The notes under the pieces: model-generated | The model's input: only the letters and a program-made list of their open reading frames with translations | The model's database searches: none | What the model was told of the DNA's origin: nothing | Made by a program: the position numbers and the translations under genes | Shown: piece by piece, positions 17,861-26,062 of the stretch | How positions within the stretch are numbered: position 1 is the first letter of the stretch | Layout: each line of letters opens with the position of its first letter | DNA from: Clostridium sp. | GTDB taxonomy: Bacteria > Bacillota > Clostridia > Clostridiales > Clostridiaceae | DNA length: 47,214 bases | Direction: 5' to 3' | Assembly: GCA_029851835.1 (NCBI GenBank) | Contig: JARKVD010000013.1 | Coordinates: forward strand, 1 to 47,214

Positions 17861-18517
17861 ATGATAATAGATACTCATATGCATGAAAACAAATATTCTT
17901 TTGATAGCTTAGTGTCCTTCGATGAAATAATTGAACAAGCAAAAAAAGTTGGACTTGATGGAGTTTGTATAACTAATCATGATAATGCTGATCTTATAAA
18001 AGAGACAGGTTCCTTTTTTTATAAAGATGGAATTCTAGTTTTAGTAGGAGCCGAGGTACTTACAACAGAAGGTGATATTGTAGTTTTTGGAGTTGAGGAT
18101 TTACCTCGAGAAACCTTTAAACCTAACAAGCTTACACCTAAAGAATTATTAACTATTGTAAATGAACATAACGGCGCTGCCATAGCAGCTCATCCTTATA
18201 GAACAAATAATAGGGGCTTAGGTGATAATATAAAAACTGTAGCTGATATATTAGATGGAGTTGAAGCCTTTAACGGAAGCACACCGCCTCACCACAATTT
18301 AATGGCCTATACCACTGCAACAGAGTGTGACCTTGGAATTTTAGGCGCAAGCGATTGCCATGTGAAAGCTAAGGTTGGATGCTATGCTACAGAATTTAAT
18401 TGTGAAATCAAGACTATGAATGATTTTATAAAAGCTTTAAAATCTAAGAATTACTGTCCGGTTATTCTTAAAGATAGTGGCTATGAAAGAATAAATATTT
18501 ATGATACTTTAAAATAA
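17861..18517 (+). CDS. PHP-domain metal-dependent phosphoesterase
   Basis: A 218-residue PHP protein. Metal-binding motifs are in order: DTHMHE (His6, His8), ITNHDN (His40), GAEVLT, AAHPYR, and GASDCHVKAKVG near the C-terminus. Such proteins hydrolyse phosphate esters, including nucleotide or cyclic phosphodiesters; some act in phosphonate use. It is divergent from the Fbp-type transporter with a 240-nt shared region, so both may respond to the same signal (for example phosphonate or phosphorylated compounds), which is inference. The ATG follows AAGGAGATAAAA. Confidence 0.85.
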   Translation: MIIDTHMHENKYSFDSLVSFDEIIEQAKKVGLDGVCITNHDNADLIKETGSFFYKDGILVLVGAEVLTTEGDIVVFGVEDLPRETFKPNKLTPKELLTIVNEHNGAAIAAHPYRTNNRGLGDNIKTVADILDGVEAFNGSTPPHHNLMAYTTATECDLGILGASDCHVKAKVGCYATEFNCEIKTMNDFIKALKSKNYCPVILKDSGYERINIYDTLK

Positions 18518-18522
18518 AAAAC

Positions 18523-18562
18523 TGGTTGAAAATGAATTAAGCTCATTTTCAACCAATTTTTT
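18523..18562. terminator. bidirectional terminator between PHP gene and DUF3343
   Basis: Perfect 13-bp stem TGGTTGAAAATGA/TCATTTTCAACCA (18523-18535, 18543-18555) followed by ATTTTTTAA on the plus strand and, on the minus strand, by GTTTTTTATTTT. Confidence 0.9.
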
Positions 18563-18797
18563 AATCACAATTATATATTTCTATATTATTTCCACAATCT
18601 AGTTTAAATATTTTTTCAATATCCTCTGTAATCATATTTTTAACATCTTTGTCTGTTGCAAATCTTACTCCTATGCCACAGTTAGAACTAAGTCTTCTTG
18701 GTACTGGCATGGTTTCATTTTTAATTCCCATTGAATTTAGATACCTGTGATATTTTATTGCTCCTGAATGGGTAAAGAAAACTACTGTATACTCCAT
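18561..18797 (-). CDS. DUF3343 putative Se/S carrier-like protein
   Basis: A 78-residue protein of the DUF3343 (Se_S_carrier) family: YTVVFFTHSGAIKYHRYL at the N-terminus, then MPVPRRLSSNCGIGVRF with the conserved Cys in the SS-N-C-G motif (about residue 39). The family is linked by neighbourhood to selenium metabolism and is thought to carry reduced Se or S on that Cys. The gene starts 1 nt after the TusA-like gene stops, so the two are surely co-expressed. The ribosome site is weak (AAAGGC), suggesting translational coupling. Confidence 0.85.
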   Translation of the reverse strand: MEYTVVFFTHSGAIKYHRYLNSMGIKNETMPVPRRLSSNCGIGVRFATDKDVKNMITEDIEKIFKLDCGNNIEIYNCD

Positions 18798-18798
18798 A

Positions 18799-19005
18799 TT
18801 ATTTACTAGCCTTTATTAAGAAATCATCATTAATTTCTTCTATCTTAACTCTCAATCCGGCATTTTTAACAAATCTAGATACATTTTCTTTTGCCACATT
18901 ATTATCAACAAGAATTTCAAAGCCATCCTTATTGCTTTCTAAAGTGTTTTTAACCATTAAAACTGGCTGAGGACAACTCATTCCCCTGGCATCAACTCTA
19001 ACCAA
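18799..19005 (-). CDS. yedF: TusA-like sulfurtransferase, YedF N-domain type (selenium metabolism)
   Basis: A single TusA/SirA fold with the motif VDARGMSCPQPVLMVKNTL; the Cys in SCPQP is the carrier residue. Classical selenium YedF proteins have this domain plus a DsrE-like domain; here only the TusA part is present. No ATG exists: the frame opens with tandem GTG codons at 19017, but the TTG at 19005 stands 8 nt after GGTGG and gives the N-terminus seen in homologues, so it is preferred (68 residues). The start overlaps the yedE stop. It likely receives Se/S from a lyase and passes it on, inferred from family and context. Confidence 0.85.
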   Translation of the reverse strand: MVRVDARGMSCPQPVLMVKNTLESNKDGFEILVDNNVAKENVSRFVKNAGLRVKIEEINDDFLIKASK

Positions 19006-20092
19006 TTGTAACACCACCCTTTCCAGATTTCTTACCTACTATGTTAAATGACTTATTCATACATAATACAGATATTTCCAAAAGTATTCCTAGAGCAATA
19101 AATATTGCAATTTTCCCATTTGGAGTAGCTCCTTCAGCTGAGGATGCTAATTTAAAGTTATGTGCAAAGGCAGCTCCTACAACCATTCCCATAACTGTTA
19201 TTGCTGAATCTGCATTTCCCTCTCCTGATAAGATTAATTGTCTTAATGGGCATCCACCTAAAAGAACTGAACCCCATCCAGCAACTAACATGCCCATAAA
19301 GTTCCATGTACCATCATTAAATGCTATCGGTTGGTCTACAAATCCTAATTTAAAATAACCTAATGCTAAATTACCAACTAGTGCAACAACAAAAATCGCA
19401 ATAAATCCCCACATTAAATAAGTATCTTTAAACATTATTAAATCTCTTATTCCACCAACCATACAAAGTCTTGTACGTTGAGCCACCACACCAATTATTA
19501 ATCCAGATACTAAAGATATGGCAACTGGTGCATGCATTGAACCTGGACCTCCTTCACTAAAGAAAATAACTGCTGGTGCAGAAATTAAAAGAACTAAAAG
19601 CAAAGCTGCAATAACAGGCATTGCATAGCCTTCTACTGTATTCATTGTATAATTTCTCTTTAATGAAAAACCTCTATTAAGGAACTGAATTCCAATAAAT
19701 ATTCCTGCTGCAAATCCAAGCAATCCTACTAAAGCATTTAAATCTCCACCAGCTATTCTTAGTACCATCCTTAATGGGCACCCTAAAAACATTAAAGCAC
19801 CAATCATTACAATCCCACCGAGTATAAATCTTAAAAATGGAGATGAGCCACCTTTGACTTTAAACTCCTTAGTAAATAAAGCTATTATAAATGCGCCTAA
19901 AATCATACCTATAATTTCTGGTCTAATGTATTGTACTACCTCTGCTCTATGAAGTCCTAGTGCCCCTGCCGTATCTCTCAAGAAACATGCCACACATGCT
20001 CCCATATTTTTAGGATTTCCGAAATACACTAAAGCAACTGATATTAGTCCAACAAGTCCCCCTGCAAATATTATGCCTCTTTTCTCCTTCAT
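18998..20092 (-). CDS. yedE: selenium-associated YedE membrane transporter
   Basis: A 364-residue membrane protein of the YeeE/YedE family, of the kind tied to selenium metabolism. Two related halves are visible, each with a Cys motif: LGCPLRMVLRIAGGD and LGGCPLRQLILSGEGN; further conserved Cys occur in GACVACFLRDTAG and TRLCMVGGIRDLIMF. About ten helices are predicted. In the YeeE family these cysteines relay a sulfur species through the membrane, so this member is thought to move a Se or S compound. The ATG at 20092 with GGGGAG is chosen over a further upstream start. It heads yedE-yedF-DUF3343. Confidence 0.9.
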   Translation of the reverse strand: MKEKRGIIFAGGLVGLISVALVYFGNPKNMGACVACFLRDTAGALGLHRAEVVQYIRPEIIGMILGAFIIALFTKEFKVKGGSSPFLRFILGGIVMIGALMFLGCPLRMVLRIAGGDLNALVGLLGFAAGIFIGIQFLNRGFSLKRNYTMNTVEGYAMPVIAALLLVLLISAPAVIFFSEGGPGSMHAPVAISLVSGLIIGVVAQRTRLCMVGGIRDLIMFKDTYLMWGFIAIFVVALVGNLALGYFKLGFVDQPIAFNDGTWNFMGMLVAGWGSVLLGGCPLRQLILSGEGNADSAITVMGMVVGAAFAHNFKLASSAEGATPNGKIAIFIALGILLEISVLCMNKSFNIVGKKSGKGGVTIG

Positions 20093-20177
20093 AACTTTAC
20101 TCCCCTTTATAAATTTGCTAATATTGAAATACAAGTAAAGTCTACCATATATTTGTTTTTAGATTAAATTCAAAATA

Positions 20178-20203
20178 TCAATAGATTAAGCCTAATCTAT
20201 TGA
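20178..20203. promoter_or_regulatory. inverted repeat in the divergent yedE/aminotransferase region
   Basis: TCAATAGATTA (20178-20188), spacer AGCC, TAATCTATTGA (20193-20203): a perfect 11-bp inverted repeat. It lies 86 nt from the yedE start and 38 nt from the aminotransferase start, a position suited to an operator controlling both divergent genes. Confidence 0.6.
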
Positions 20204-20240
20204 GCACTTAAATAAATTATTTAATTTAAAGGAGGTTAAA

Positions 20241-21398
20241 ATGAAAAAAACATATCTTGATAATGGCGCAACTTCTTTTCCTAAGCCTAAAGAAGTTATA
20301 GATTCCATGACTAATTATATGTTATCTATCGGAGGTAATGTAAACAGAGGTAGCTATGAGAACTCCTTTGATGCGGAAAACACAGTTTATGAAACTAGAG
20401 AACTATTATGCAAGTTTTTTAATTTTTCAAAGCCCGAAAATGTAATCTTTACTTCAGGTATTACCGAAAGCCTTAATGTAATTTTAAAAGGTTTATTTAA
20501 TGCTGGAGATCATATTATTGTGTCTTCTATGGAACATAATGCAGTACTTAGGCCATTGAATTCTATTGCAAAAGTCGGTGTTAAGTATACAGTTATACCT
20601 TGTAATTCCATTGGAGAATTAGATATATCTCAACTGAAGAATTACATGAAACCAAATACCAAGGCTATAGTAATGACTCATAGTTCAAATGTATGTGGAA
20701 CAATACTTCCATTTAAGGCTATTGGCCAATTCTGCAAAGATAATCACATATACTTTATTGCTGATACGGCTCAAACAGCAGGTGTTATTCCCATAGATAT
20801 GAAGGAAATGAATATTGATATCCTATGTTTTACAGGACACAAAAGTCTTTTAGGTCCTCAAGGCATAGGTGGATTCTTAATCTCTGAAGCATTAAGTAAG
20901 ATTACAAAACCACTTCTTGAAGGTGGTACTGGAAGCTTCTCTGAATATGAATGTCAGCCATCCTATATGCCTGATAAATTTGAAGGTGGAACACCTAATG
21001 TTCCTGGTATATATGGGTTAAACGCTGGCATAAAGTACATAAATTCAATTGGAATAAAGCAAATACAAAAGCATGAAGAGCAATTAACTCAGCTTTTTAT
21101 TGATAAAGCCATGGAAATACCAGAAGCAACAATTGTAGGCTTAACCTCTTCAATAGGCAGAACTGCAGTTGTTTCTTTGGATTTTAAAAACTACGATAAT
21201 GGTGAAATAGCCTATTATTTAGATAAGGATTATGGAATATCCGTACGTTGCGGCCTTCATTGTGCACCTTTAGCTCATAAGACATTAAATACTTTTCCTA
21301 ATGGTACTGTACGTTTTAGCTTTGGAATATTTAATACCAAAGATGATATAAATTATGCAATTAATTCAATAAAAAAAGTAATAGCCAAAATTCACTGA
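20241..21398 (+). CDS. class V aminotransferase, cysteine desulfurase/selenocysteine lyase-like
   Basis: A 385-residue PLP enzyme. YLDNGATSFPKP at the N-terminus, His99 (SSMEHN), Asp175 (ADTAQTAG) and the PLP lysine Lys201 (TGHKSLLGPQG) are in place. The C-terminal VRCGLHCAPLAHKT (Cys337, Cys341) matches a subfamily of the NifS/SufS superfamily that lacks the usual mobile active-site Cys loop of desulfurases but carries this Cys pair. Divergent from yedE-yedF-DUF3343, it is the likely source of Se or S for those carriers; true substrate (cysteine, selenocysteine or another) is not known. AAAGGAGGTTAAA precedes the ATG. Confidence 0.85.
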   Translation: MKKTYLDNGATSFPKPKEVIDSMTNYMLSIGGNVNRGSYENSFDAENTVYETRELLCKFFNFSKPENVIFTSGITESLNVILKGLFNAGDHIIVSSMEHNAVLRPLNSIAKVGVKYTVIPCNSIGELDISQLKNYMKPNTKAIVMTHSSNVCGTILPFKAIGQFCKDNHIYFIADTAQTAGVIPIDMKEMNIDILCFTGHKSLLGPQGIGGFLISEALSKITKPLLEGGTGSFSEYECQPSYMPDKFEGGTPNVPGIYGLNAGIKYINSIGIKQIQKHEEQLTQLFIDKAMEIPEATIVGLTSSIGRTAVVSLDFKNYDNGEIAYYLDKDYGISVRCGLHCAPLAHKTLNTFPNGTVRFSFGIFNTKDDINYAINSIKKVIAKIH

Positions 21399-21446
21399 TT
21401 AATTGACTGTTACTTTCCTTAAATTTTAATATAAATTTTTAATTTT

Positions 21447-21480
21447 AAAGTACTTCTTTGGCTAATATGAGAAGTACTTT
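21447..21480. terminator. terminator-like hairpin between the convergent aminotransferase and aroD genes
   Basis: Perfect 11-bp stem AAAGTACTTCT/AGAAGTACTTT with a 12-nt loop. T tracts are modest on both strands (minus: AAAATTAAAAATTT), so strength is uncertain. Confidence 0.6.
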
Positions 21481-21481
21481 A

Positions 21482-22237
21482 TTAATGAAGTAGTTCTAAT
21501 AGCATTTTTACCTTTTCAACAGGCATCTGCCCCGGTGCTGATTTTTCTCCAACAGTTCCAAAAGTTACATCTGACCCAAAAATCTCTCCTGTTACTCTAC
21601 TTATTATTCCTAAGGATGACATTGACATTGTTATAATTGGCCTATCAGCATGAACTCTTGATACCTCTTCTGTTGCTTCCATTAATATCAAAACATCTCT
21701 TTTTTCTTTAGCCATTACTGCTATTTTCACCATATCACCATTAAGCTTTTGCATTTCACATAATCTATTTATTATTTCATCTTTATCTGGCGTTCTTTCA
21801 AAATCATGATTTGATATAATTGTAATAACATTAAACTTTTTTGCCTCATTAATCAAACTTTTTACTGTATTTTTGTCTGTACAATACTCTATATCTATTA
21901 AATCTGCTAATCCGCTTTTAATCACATTACTATTTAGTTTGAAATATTCATTTGAAGAAATATTTAAATTCCCCCCTTCTTTTAAGGTTCTAATAGTAAA
22001 TAATATTGGTTTATTTTCTAGCAAAAATTTTAGCTCCTGTAAAGTAGCTTCAACTTTCTTCCATTGGTTAATATCTTCAAAAAAATCCGCTCTCCACTCC
22101 ACAAAATCAGCTTCTGATTTTTTTATCAATTCAGCTGTCTTTATAATATCCTCTTTTGTAGCTCCAACAATGGGCACACATATTTTAGGAATTCCTTCTC
22201 CAATTTTTAAGTTTCCTACTTCTATGATCCTCTTCAT
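21482..22237 (-). CDS. aroD: 3-dehydroquinate dehydratase, type I
   Basis: A 251-residue type I enzyme that dehydrates 3-dehydroquinate to 3-dehydroshikimate in the shikimate pathway. Family residues are present: ADFVEWRADFFED (Glu47, Arg49, Asp51), the catalytic His144 in ISNHDFERTP, the Schiff-base Lys171 in DMVKIAVMA, and SMSSLGIISRVTGEIFGS with TFG and the APGQMPV loop. Length is normal. It stands alone here, away from other aro genes. Confidence 0.96.
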   Translation of the reverse strand: MKRIIEVGNLKIGEGIPKICVPIVGATKEDIIKTAELIKKSEADFVEWRADFFEDINQWKKVEATLQELKFLLENKPILFTIRTLKEGGNLNISSNEYFKLNSNVIKSGLADLIDIEYCTDKNTVKSLINEAKKFNVITIISNHDFERTPDKDEIINRLCEMQKLNGDMVKIAVMAKEKRDVLILMEATEEVSRVHADRPIITMSMSSLGIISRVTGEIFGSDVTFGTVGEKSAPGQMPVEKVKMLLELLH

Positions 22238-22289
22238 TACTTATCTCTCCAAAAACTATTATTAATTTTTATCCTTTTAAATGAAACTC

Positions 22290-22400
22290 CCGTCCTTTTA
22301 ATCCAAAGAACCTCACTGAATAAGTTCGAGTTGCTAAAACAAAGATTCACTCTCTGAAAGTCCTGTTAACTAAATCAAAGATCTGAATATTTACTTAAAG
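22290..22400. repeat. dispersed intergenic repeat, copy 3
   Basis: Upstream of aroD. CACTGAATAAGTTCGAGTTGC, AAACAAAGATTCACTC and GTTAACTAAATCAAAGATCTG repeat words of copies at 5590 and 10830. The region 22238-22747 holds no gene; besides this copy it contains the hairpin at 22630. Confidence 0.45.
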
Positions 22401-22629
22401 TATACCATTAAATCTTCATAGTCTAAATTAAAACTAATTTAATACTTAATCTGCTAAAGTATCATTACTGTTTCTATTTATGGATTTAATTCTCTAGTAA
22501 ATTTCCTTTATATCTGCACAAACTATAATGGAGAAGAAAAAACTTAAATTAATTTCAGCATAATTGTTTTAAGTGATTTTACTCACTTTGCAGTGTTATT
22601 TGTTCACCTTCTTATACACGCACATTGAA

Positions 22630-22670
22630 AAAGGCTTAAAAGTATCGCTCTTTTAAGTCTTTAATTTTTT
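22630..22670 (+). terminator. orphan terminator-like hairpin upstream of dedA
   Basis: AAAGGCTTAAAAG (22630-22642) and CTTTTAAGTCTTT (22650-22662) form a 13-bp stem with one G-U pair and a 7-nt loop, followed by TTAATTTTTT. No plus-strand gene precedes it; it would end a small RNA or act as a leader attenuator for dedA. Confidence 0.5.
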
Positions 22671-22747
22671 AGCAAAAAAATATATATAATTTTGTCCAAA
22701 ACCTGTCTATAATAATAGATATATATTTTAATTTTGAGGTGAACTTT

Positions 22748-23380
22748 ATGAGTCTATTCGATAACTTTCTAAATATTATTATTTCAACCATTGAAGGCTT
22801 TGGCTACTTTGGTGTCTTCTTAGCTGTATTTCTAGAGTATGCATGTCTTCCTCTGCCAAGTGAAATACTCCTTCCATTTATAGGACTTCTGGCATCTAGG
22901 GAAGCTTTTAGTTTACCTGGAATTATTCTCGTTAGCGTTTTAGCTGGTTTGTTTGGTTCAACTGCTTGTTATTTCCTAGGATACTACGGTGGAGCTCCAA
23001 TAATTGATTGGCTCTGTTCAAAATCTTCGGGTGCAAAAAAAAGCTTTAAAACCTTAAATGTCATACTTACCAAATATGATAAACCTGCGGTTTTTCTAAG
23101 CAGACTTCTTCCAATTACTAGGACATACATATCATTAGCTGTTGGTGCAATGAAAATGAATTTTACGCATTTTATTCTTTACTCCTTAGGTGGAATTACA
23201 ATTTGGAATATAATTCTTATTTCTTTGGGCTATTTACTTGGTGAAAATACAGACTTAATAGCAAAAATACTTAAAGAATATTCCATTATAGCTTTCGTTA
23301 TAATAGGTATAATTGCAGTTATCTTTGGTTATAAATTCTTCATAAGAAAGAATAAAACTATAGAAAATAAACAAAAATAG
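22748..23380 (+). CDS. DedA family membrane protein
   Basis: A 210-residue SNARE-associated/VTT-domain protein. The N-terminal reentrant motif FLEYACLPLPSEILLPFIGLLASR and the second FLSRLLPITRTYISLAVGAMKM are intact, followed by helices up to residue ~200 and a basic tail. DedA proteins act in lipid handling (recycling of undecaprenyl or phospholipid carriers) and proton-dependent homeostasis. The ATG at 22748, 7 nt after TGAGGTG, is preferred over the GTG at 22739 that lies within that site. Confidence 0.92.
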   Translation: MSLFDNFLNIIISTIEGFGYFGVFLAVFLEYACLPLPSEILLPFIGLLASREAFSLPGIILVSVLAGLFGSTACYFLGYYGGAPIIDWLCSKSSGAKKSFKTLNVILTKYDKPAVFLSRLLPITRTYISLAVGAMKMNFTHFILYSLGGITIWNIILISLGYLLGENTDLIAKILKEYSIIAFVIIGIIAVIFGYKFFIRKNKTIENKQK

Positions 23381-23498
23381 TTGAAAATAATTCTCATTTA
23401 TATTGACATAAAAAAATAAATATTGTATTATTAATTCATTGATAAGAGATATCAATTACTATAAAATCCTTAAATCTTTTATATTTATTAAATTTGCC

Positions 23499-23536
23499 GA
23501 GCTGGTTTACCTAAAACCAGCTCCATTTCTTTTTTG
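23499..23536 (+). terminator. terminator after dedA
   Basis: GAGCTGGTTT and AAACCAGCTC arms (23499-23508, 23514-23523) with a 5-nt loop, then CATTTCTTTTTT. Confidence 0.7.
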
Positions 23537-23627
23537 TCATATTTCTTCACAACTTTATTAAATCTTCTATTGACCATATTTGCTATAATAATAATAGTTT
23601 AAAAAGTAATTATTGGGGGAAAATTAA

Positions 23628-23885
23628 ATGTGTTATGTATACATAGTAAAATGCAGTGATGATACTTTATACACTGGTTGGACCACTGACATAAAAAAGA
23701 GAATTAAGTGTCACAACAGTGGAAAAGGAGCAAAATATACCCGCTGTAGATTACCTGTTGAATTAGTTTATTTCGAAAAATGTGAAGATAAATCAACAGC
23801 TTTAAAAAGAGAATATGAAATAAAACAATTATCAAGAGATAAGAAGCTTTTACTAATTATTCAAAATAACCAAACAAACTTTTAG
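23628..23885 (+). CDS. GIY-YIG nuclease-superfamily protein (UPF0213/YazA type)
   Basis: An 85-residue stand-alone GIY-YIG domain: CYVYIVKCSDDTLYTGWT is the GIY...YIG core, DIKKRIKCHN carries the conserved Arg, and ALKREYEIKQL carries the metal-binding Glu. Members (YazA, YhbQ) are short, cytosolic, and probably DNA-acting nucleases of unknown role. GGGGGAAAATTAA precedes the ATG. Followed 20 nt later by a membrane protein gene. Confidence 0.9.
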   Translation: MCYVYIVKCSDDTLYTGWTTDIKKRIKCHNSGKGAKYTRCRLPVELVYFEKCEDKSTALKREYEIKQLSRDKKLLLIIQNNQTNF

Positions 23886-23905
23886 TATTATCGGAGGTTA
23901 CATTT

Positions 23906-24559
23906 ATGTCAAAAGCTAAATTCCCCTTTAGTTTATTATTCAAATGGTCATTCAGGATAATTGTATTGCTTTTAACAATTCATTATATTATTACTAATAA
24001 AAATAGCGCAAATGTAAATTTTATATCTAACGGAATTATAATTCTTTTTACCTCCTTCCTTCCTAATATAATATGTTTAGTGTTTAAACTTAACATATCA
24101 AGTTCCATTGATTTTCTTATACAAAGTTTTATATTTATGACCTTATTCATGGGTAAAATGTATCGTTATTATTCTATTTGGCCTTTTTGGGATTTCTTTT
24201 TACACTGGCTGTCAGGTATAATATTAGGTTTTATTGCTTTAGCAGCTCTAAAAACTTTAGCCGGTAAAAAAGTTTATCCTTTCCTGTCACCGACTTTTGT
24301 CAGTCTATTCATCTTTATGTTTTCCGTTACTGGCGCAGCTCTTTGGGAATTCTGGGAATTTGCTGGAGATCAATTATTTGGTTTTGATTCACAGCTATTT
24401 AGTTTAGTTGATACCATGTCTGACATGATAAGTGGCAGCATTGGTGGATTTATGGCTGCAATTATGGGGTATCTGTTTATAAAGCGAGGTTCATTTAGAT
24501 TTTTAAATGGATTTGTTAATGGTGCATGGAGAAAACTACAAAAAAATAAAGAGGCTTAG
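23906..24559 (+). CDS. multi-pass membrane protein (YjdF/DUF2238-like)
   Basis: A 217-residue protein with about six helices. Characteristic segments are WPFWDFFLHWLSGIILGF (with a conserved D-x3-H), GAALWEFWEFAGDQLFG and SLVDTMSDMISGSIGGFMAA, a pattern like that of YjdF-type DUF2238 proteins. Function of the family is unknown. It follows the GIY-YIG gene by 20 nt with a CGGAGGTTACATTT ribosome site, so the two form an operon. The stop codon is inside the terminator hairpin. Confidence 0.7.
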   Translation: MSKAKFPFSLLFKWSFRIIVLLLTIHYIITNKNSANVNFISNGIIILFTSFLPNIICLVFKLNISSSIDFLIQSFIFMTLFMGKMYRYYSIWPFWDFFLHWLSGIILGFIALAALKTLAGKKVYPFLSPTFVSLFIFMFSVTGAALWEFWEFAGDQLFGFDSQLFSLVDTMSDMISGSIGGFMAAIMGYLFIKRGSFRFLNGFVNGAWRKLQKNKEA

Positions 24560-24570
24560 CCTCTTTTATT
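24548..24570. terminator. bidirectional terminator
   Basis: AAAGAGGC-TTA-GCCTCTTT (24548-24566), followed by TATTT on plus and ATTTTTTTG on minus; it serves the membrane-protein gene and the convergent glycosyltransferase. Confidence 0.85.
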
Positions 24571-25709
24571 TATGCTATTTCATTTTGTTTTTTATTTTTG
24601 TTTATAAGATTTTTTATTAATTCAAATATGTCTTTACAACTTTCTTTCTTATTAAACCTACGGCAATTTTCTTCAAGTCTATCTAGTTTATGTTCATTAT
24701 TTAATAACTCTTCAACAATTACATTGCAATTATCTCCCTTACCAATAGATACAGCCATTTCATGTCTTAATAAAAATTTAGCATTGGATTCCTCTTGACC
24801 TGGAATTGCATCGAAGATAACCATAGGAAGATTGGCGGCTAATGCTTCAGAAATAGTTAATCCTCCTGGTTTTGTAATTAGAATATCCGCTAATCTCATA
24901 TACTTAGCAACTTCATTTGTATATTTAACAATTTCGGTTTTTTTGGTATTTTGTTTTATCTTCATTACTCTATCATATAAGCCCTTATTATTTCCCGTAA
25001 TAATAATAATTTGAAACTCTTTTTTTATAGTTAAAAGTGATTTATATACATCTTCAATATTATTAACACCAAAGCTGCCAGCCATAATTAAAACAGTTTT
25101 TATTTGTTTTAACTTTAAACTTTTAAGTAAAACCTGTTTATCACTTTCTACTTGAAGAAAAAACTCTTTAGATACTGGTACCCCAAAAGGATAAATTATT
25201 TCAGGTTTTACCCCTCTCATAACCATTTCATTTATCATATCCTCACAAGCGACACAATAACCATCAACATTTTTCTTTATCCAAGTACTGTGAGCTGCAT
25301 AGTCTGTCATTAGACATATATGTGGTACTTGAATTAGTGATACTTCTTTCAAAATCGAAATTATTTCAGTTGAAAATGGATGCACCGTTATAACAATATC
25401 TGTCTTAAAATTTTTTATAAGTGGCAACAGATTTTTGGACAAAATAACTAATGCTTTAGTTACAAATATGGATACCAAACTTTTTCTATCTGTATAGTCA
25501 TAGAATATTTTATATAAATAACTCATATTTCTTACAAGAAATATATATCCATTGCTTATGATTCCATTTATTATTGGATTTATATACTCAAGGGTATCTA
25601 CTAACTTAACCTTTGCATCTTTATCATTACTTTCAATATAGCTTTTTAATGTTTCGGCAGCTTTCATGTGTCCGCCACCTGTAGATGCAGATAAAATAAG
25701 AATATTCAT
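24570..25709 (-). CDS. MGDG synthase/UgtP-type glycolipid glycosyltransferase
   Basis: A 379-residue GT28-type enzyme. The N-terminal MNILILSASTGGGHMKAAETL is the glycolipid-acceptor loop of the MGDG-synthase family; the C-terminal half contains VLIMAGSFGVNNIEDV and the sugar-nucleotide site ILITKPGGLTISEALAANLPMVIFDAIPGQEESN. It probably glycosylates diacylglycerol at the inner membrane face, as UgtP does. The ATG at 25709 fits the family start and has AGAGG upstream; an in-frame ATG at 25727 is the alternative. Confidence 0.88.
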   Translation of the reverse strand: MNILILSASTGGGHMKAAETLKSYIESNDKDAKVKLVDTLEYINPIINGIISNGYIFLVRNMSYLYKIFYDYTDRKSLVSIFVTKALVILSKNLLPLIKNFKTDIVITVHPFSTEIISILKEVSLIQVPHICLMTDYAAHSTWIKKNVDGYCVACEDMINEMVMRGVKPEIIYPFGVPVSKEFFLQVESDKQVLLKSLKLKQIKTVLIMAGSFGVNNIEDVYKSLLTIKKEFQIIIITGNNKGLYDRVMKIKQNTKKTEIVKYTNEVAKYMRLADILITKPGGLTISEALAANLPMVIFDAIPGQEESNAKFLLRHEMAVSIGKGDNCNVIVEELLNNEHKLDRLEENCRRFNKKESCKDIFELIKNLINKNKKQNEIA

Positions 25710-25744
25710 GTACACAAAACCTCTCATCCTTGTTATTGCTTAAG

Positions 25745-25840
25745 GAACCGTCTTCTACTTTTACTTGCAGGAGTTCCCCCCTAGAACAAACTTTAGTACT
25801 AAATCAAAGATTTAGATATTCACCTATTGAGAATTTTGCC
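25745..25840. repeat. dispersed intergenic repeat, copy 4
   Basis: Core CTAAATCAAAGATTTAG (25799-25815), a perfect palindrome except the centre, with GGAGTTCCCCCCTAGAACAAAC before it and ATATTCACC after it as in the copy at 22390. No ORF supported. Confidence 0.55.
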
Positions 25841-25930
25841 CAAATTATCCTTTTTTAATACTGCTTTCTCTATACTTTGTCCATGTTTTATATTCATACT
25901 ATCCTTGTTTATGTATTAATCTAAATTTAA

Positions 25931-25967
25931 AAATAAAAAAATCAGCAAACTGTTTAGTTTGCTGATT
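25931..25967 (-). terminator. terminator of tRNA-Trp
   Basis: AATCAGCAAACT/AGTTTGCTGATT (25940-25967) perfect 12-bp stem, 4-nt loop, then TTTTTTTATTT on the minus strand. Confidence 0.9.
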
Positions 25968-25973
25968 TCTAAT

Positions 25974-26049
25974 TGGCAGGGGCACGAGGACTTGAACCCG
26001 GAACCAACGGTTTTGGAGACCGCTACTCTACCAATTGAGCTATACCCCT
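25974..26049 (-). tRNA. trnW: tRNA-Trp (CCA anticodon)
   Basis: Cloverleaf on the minus strand: acceptor AGGGGTA/TGCCCCT, D arm TAGCTCAATTGGTAGAGTA, anticodon stem-loop GCGGT-CTCCAAA-ACCGT with CCA at the anticodon, T arm GGTTCAAGTC, discriminator G and encoded CCA end. It is a single-gene unit with its own promoter and terminator. Confidence 0.97.
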
Positions 26050-26062
26050 TCGTTACTTGTTC

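Noticed and set aside
23255-23455. Minus-strand 66-residue ORF overlapping the end of dedA
   Set aside because: Low-complexity, A+T-driven sequence (poly Phe/Tyr/Asn) with no ribosome site, antisense to dedA.
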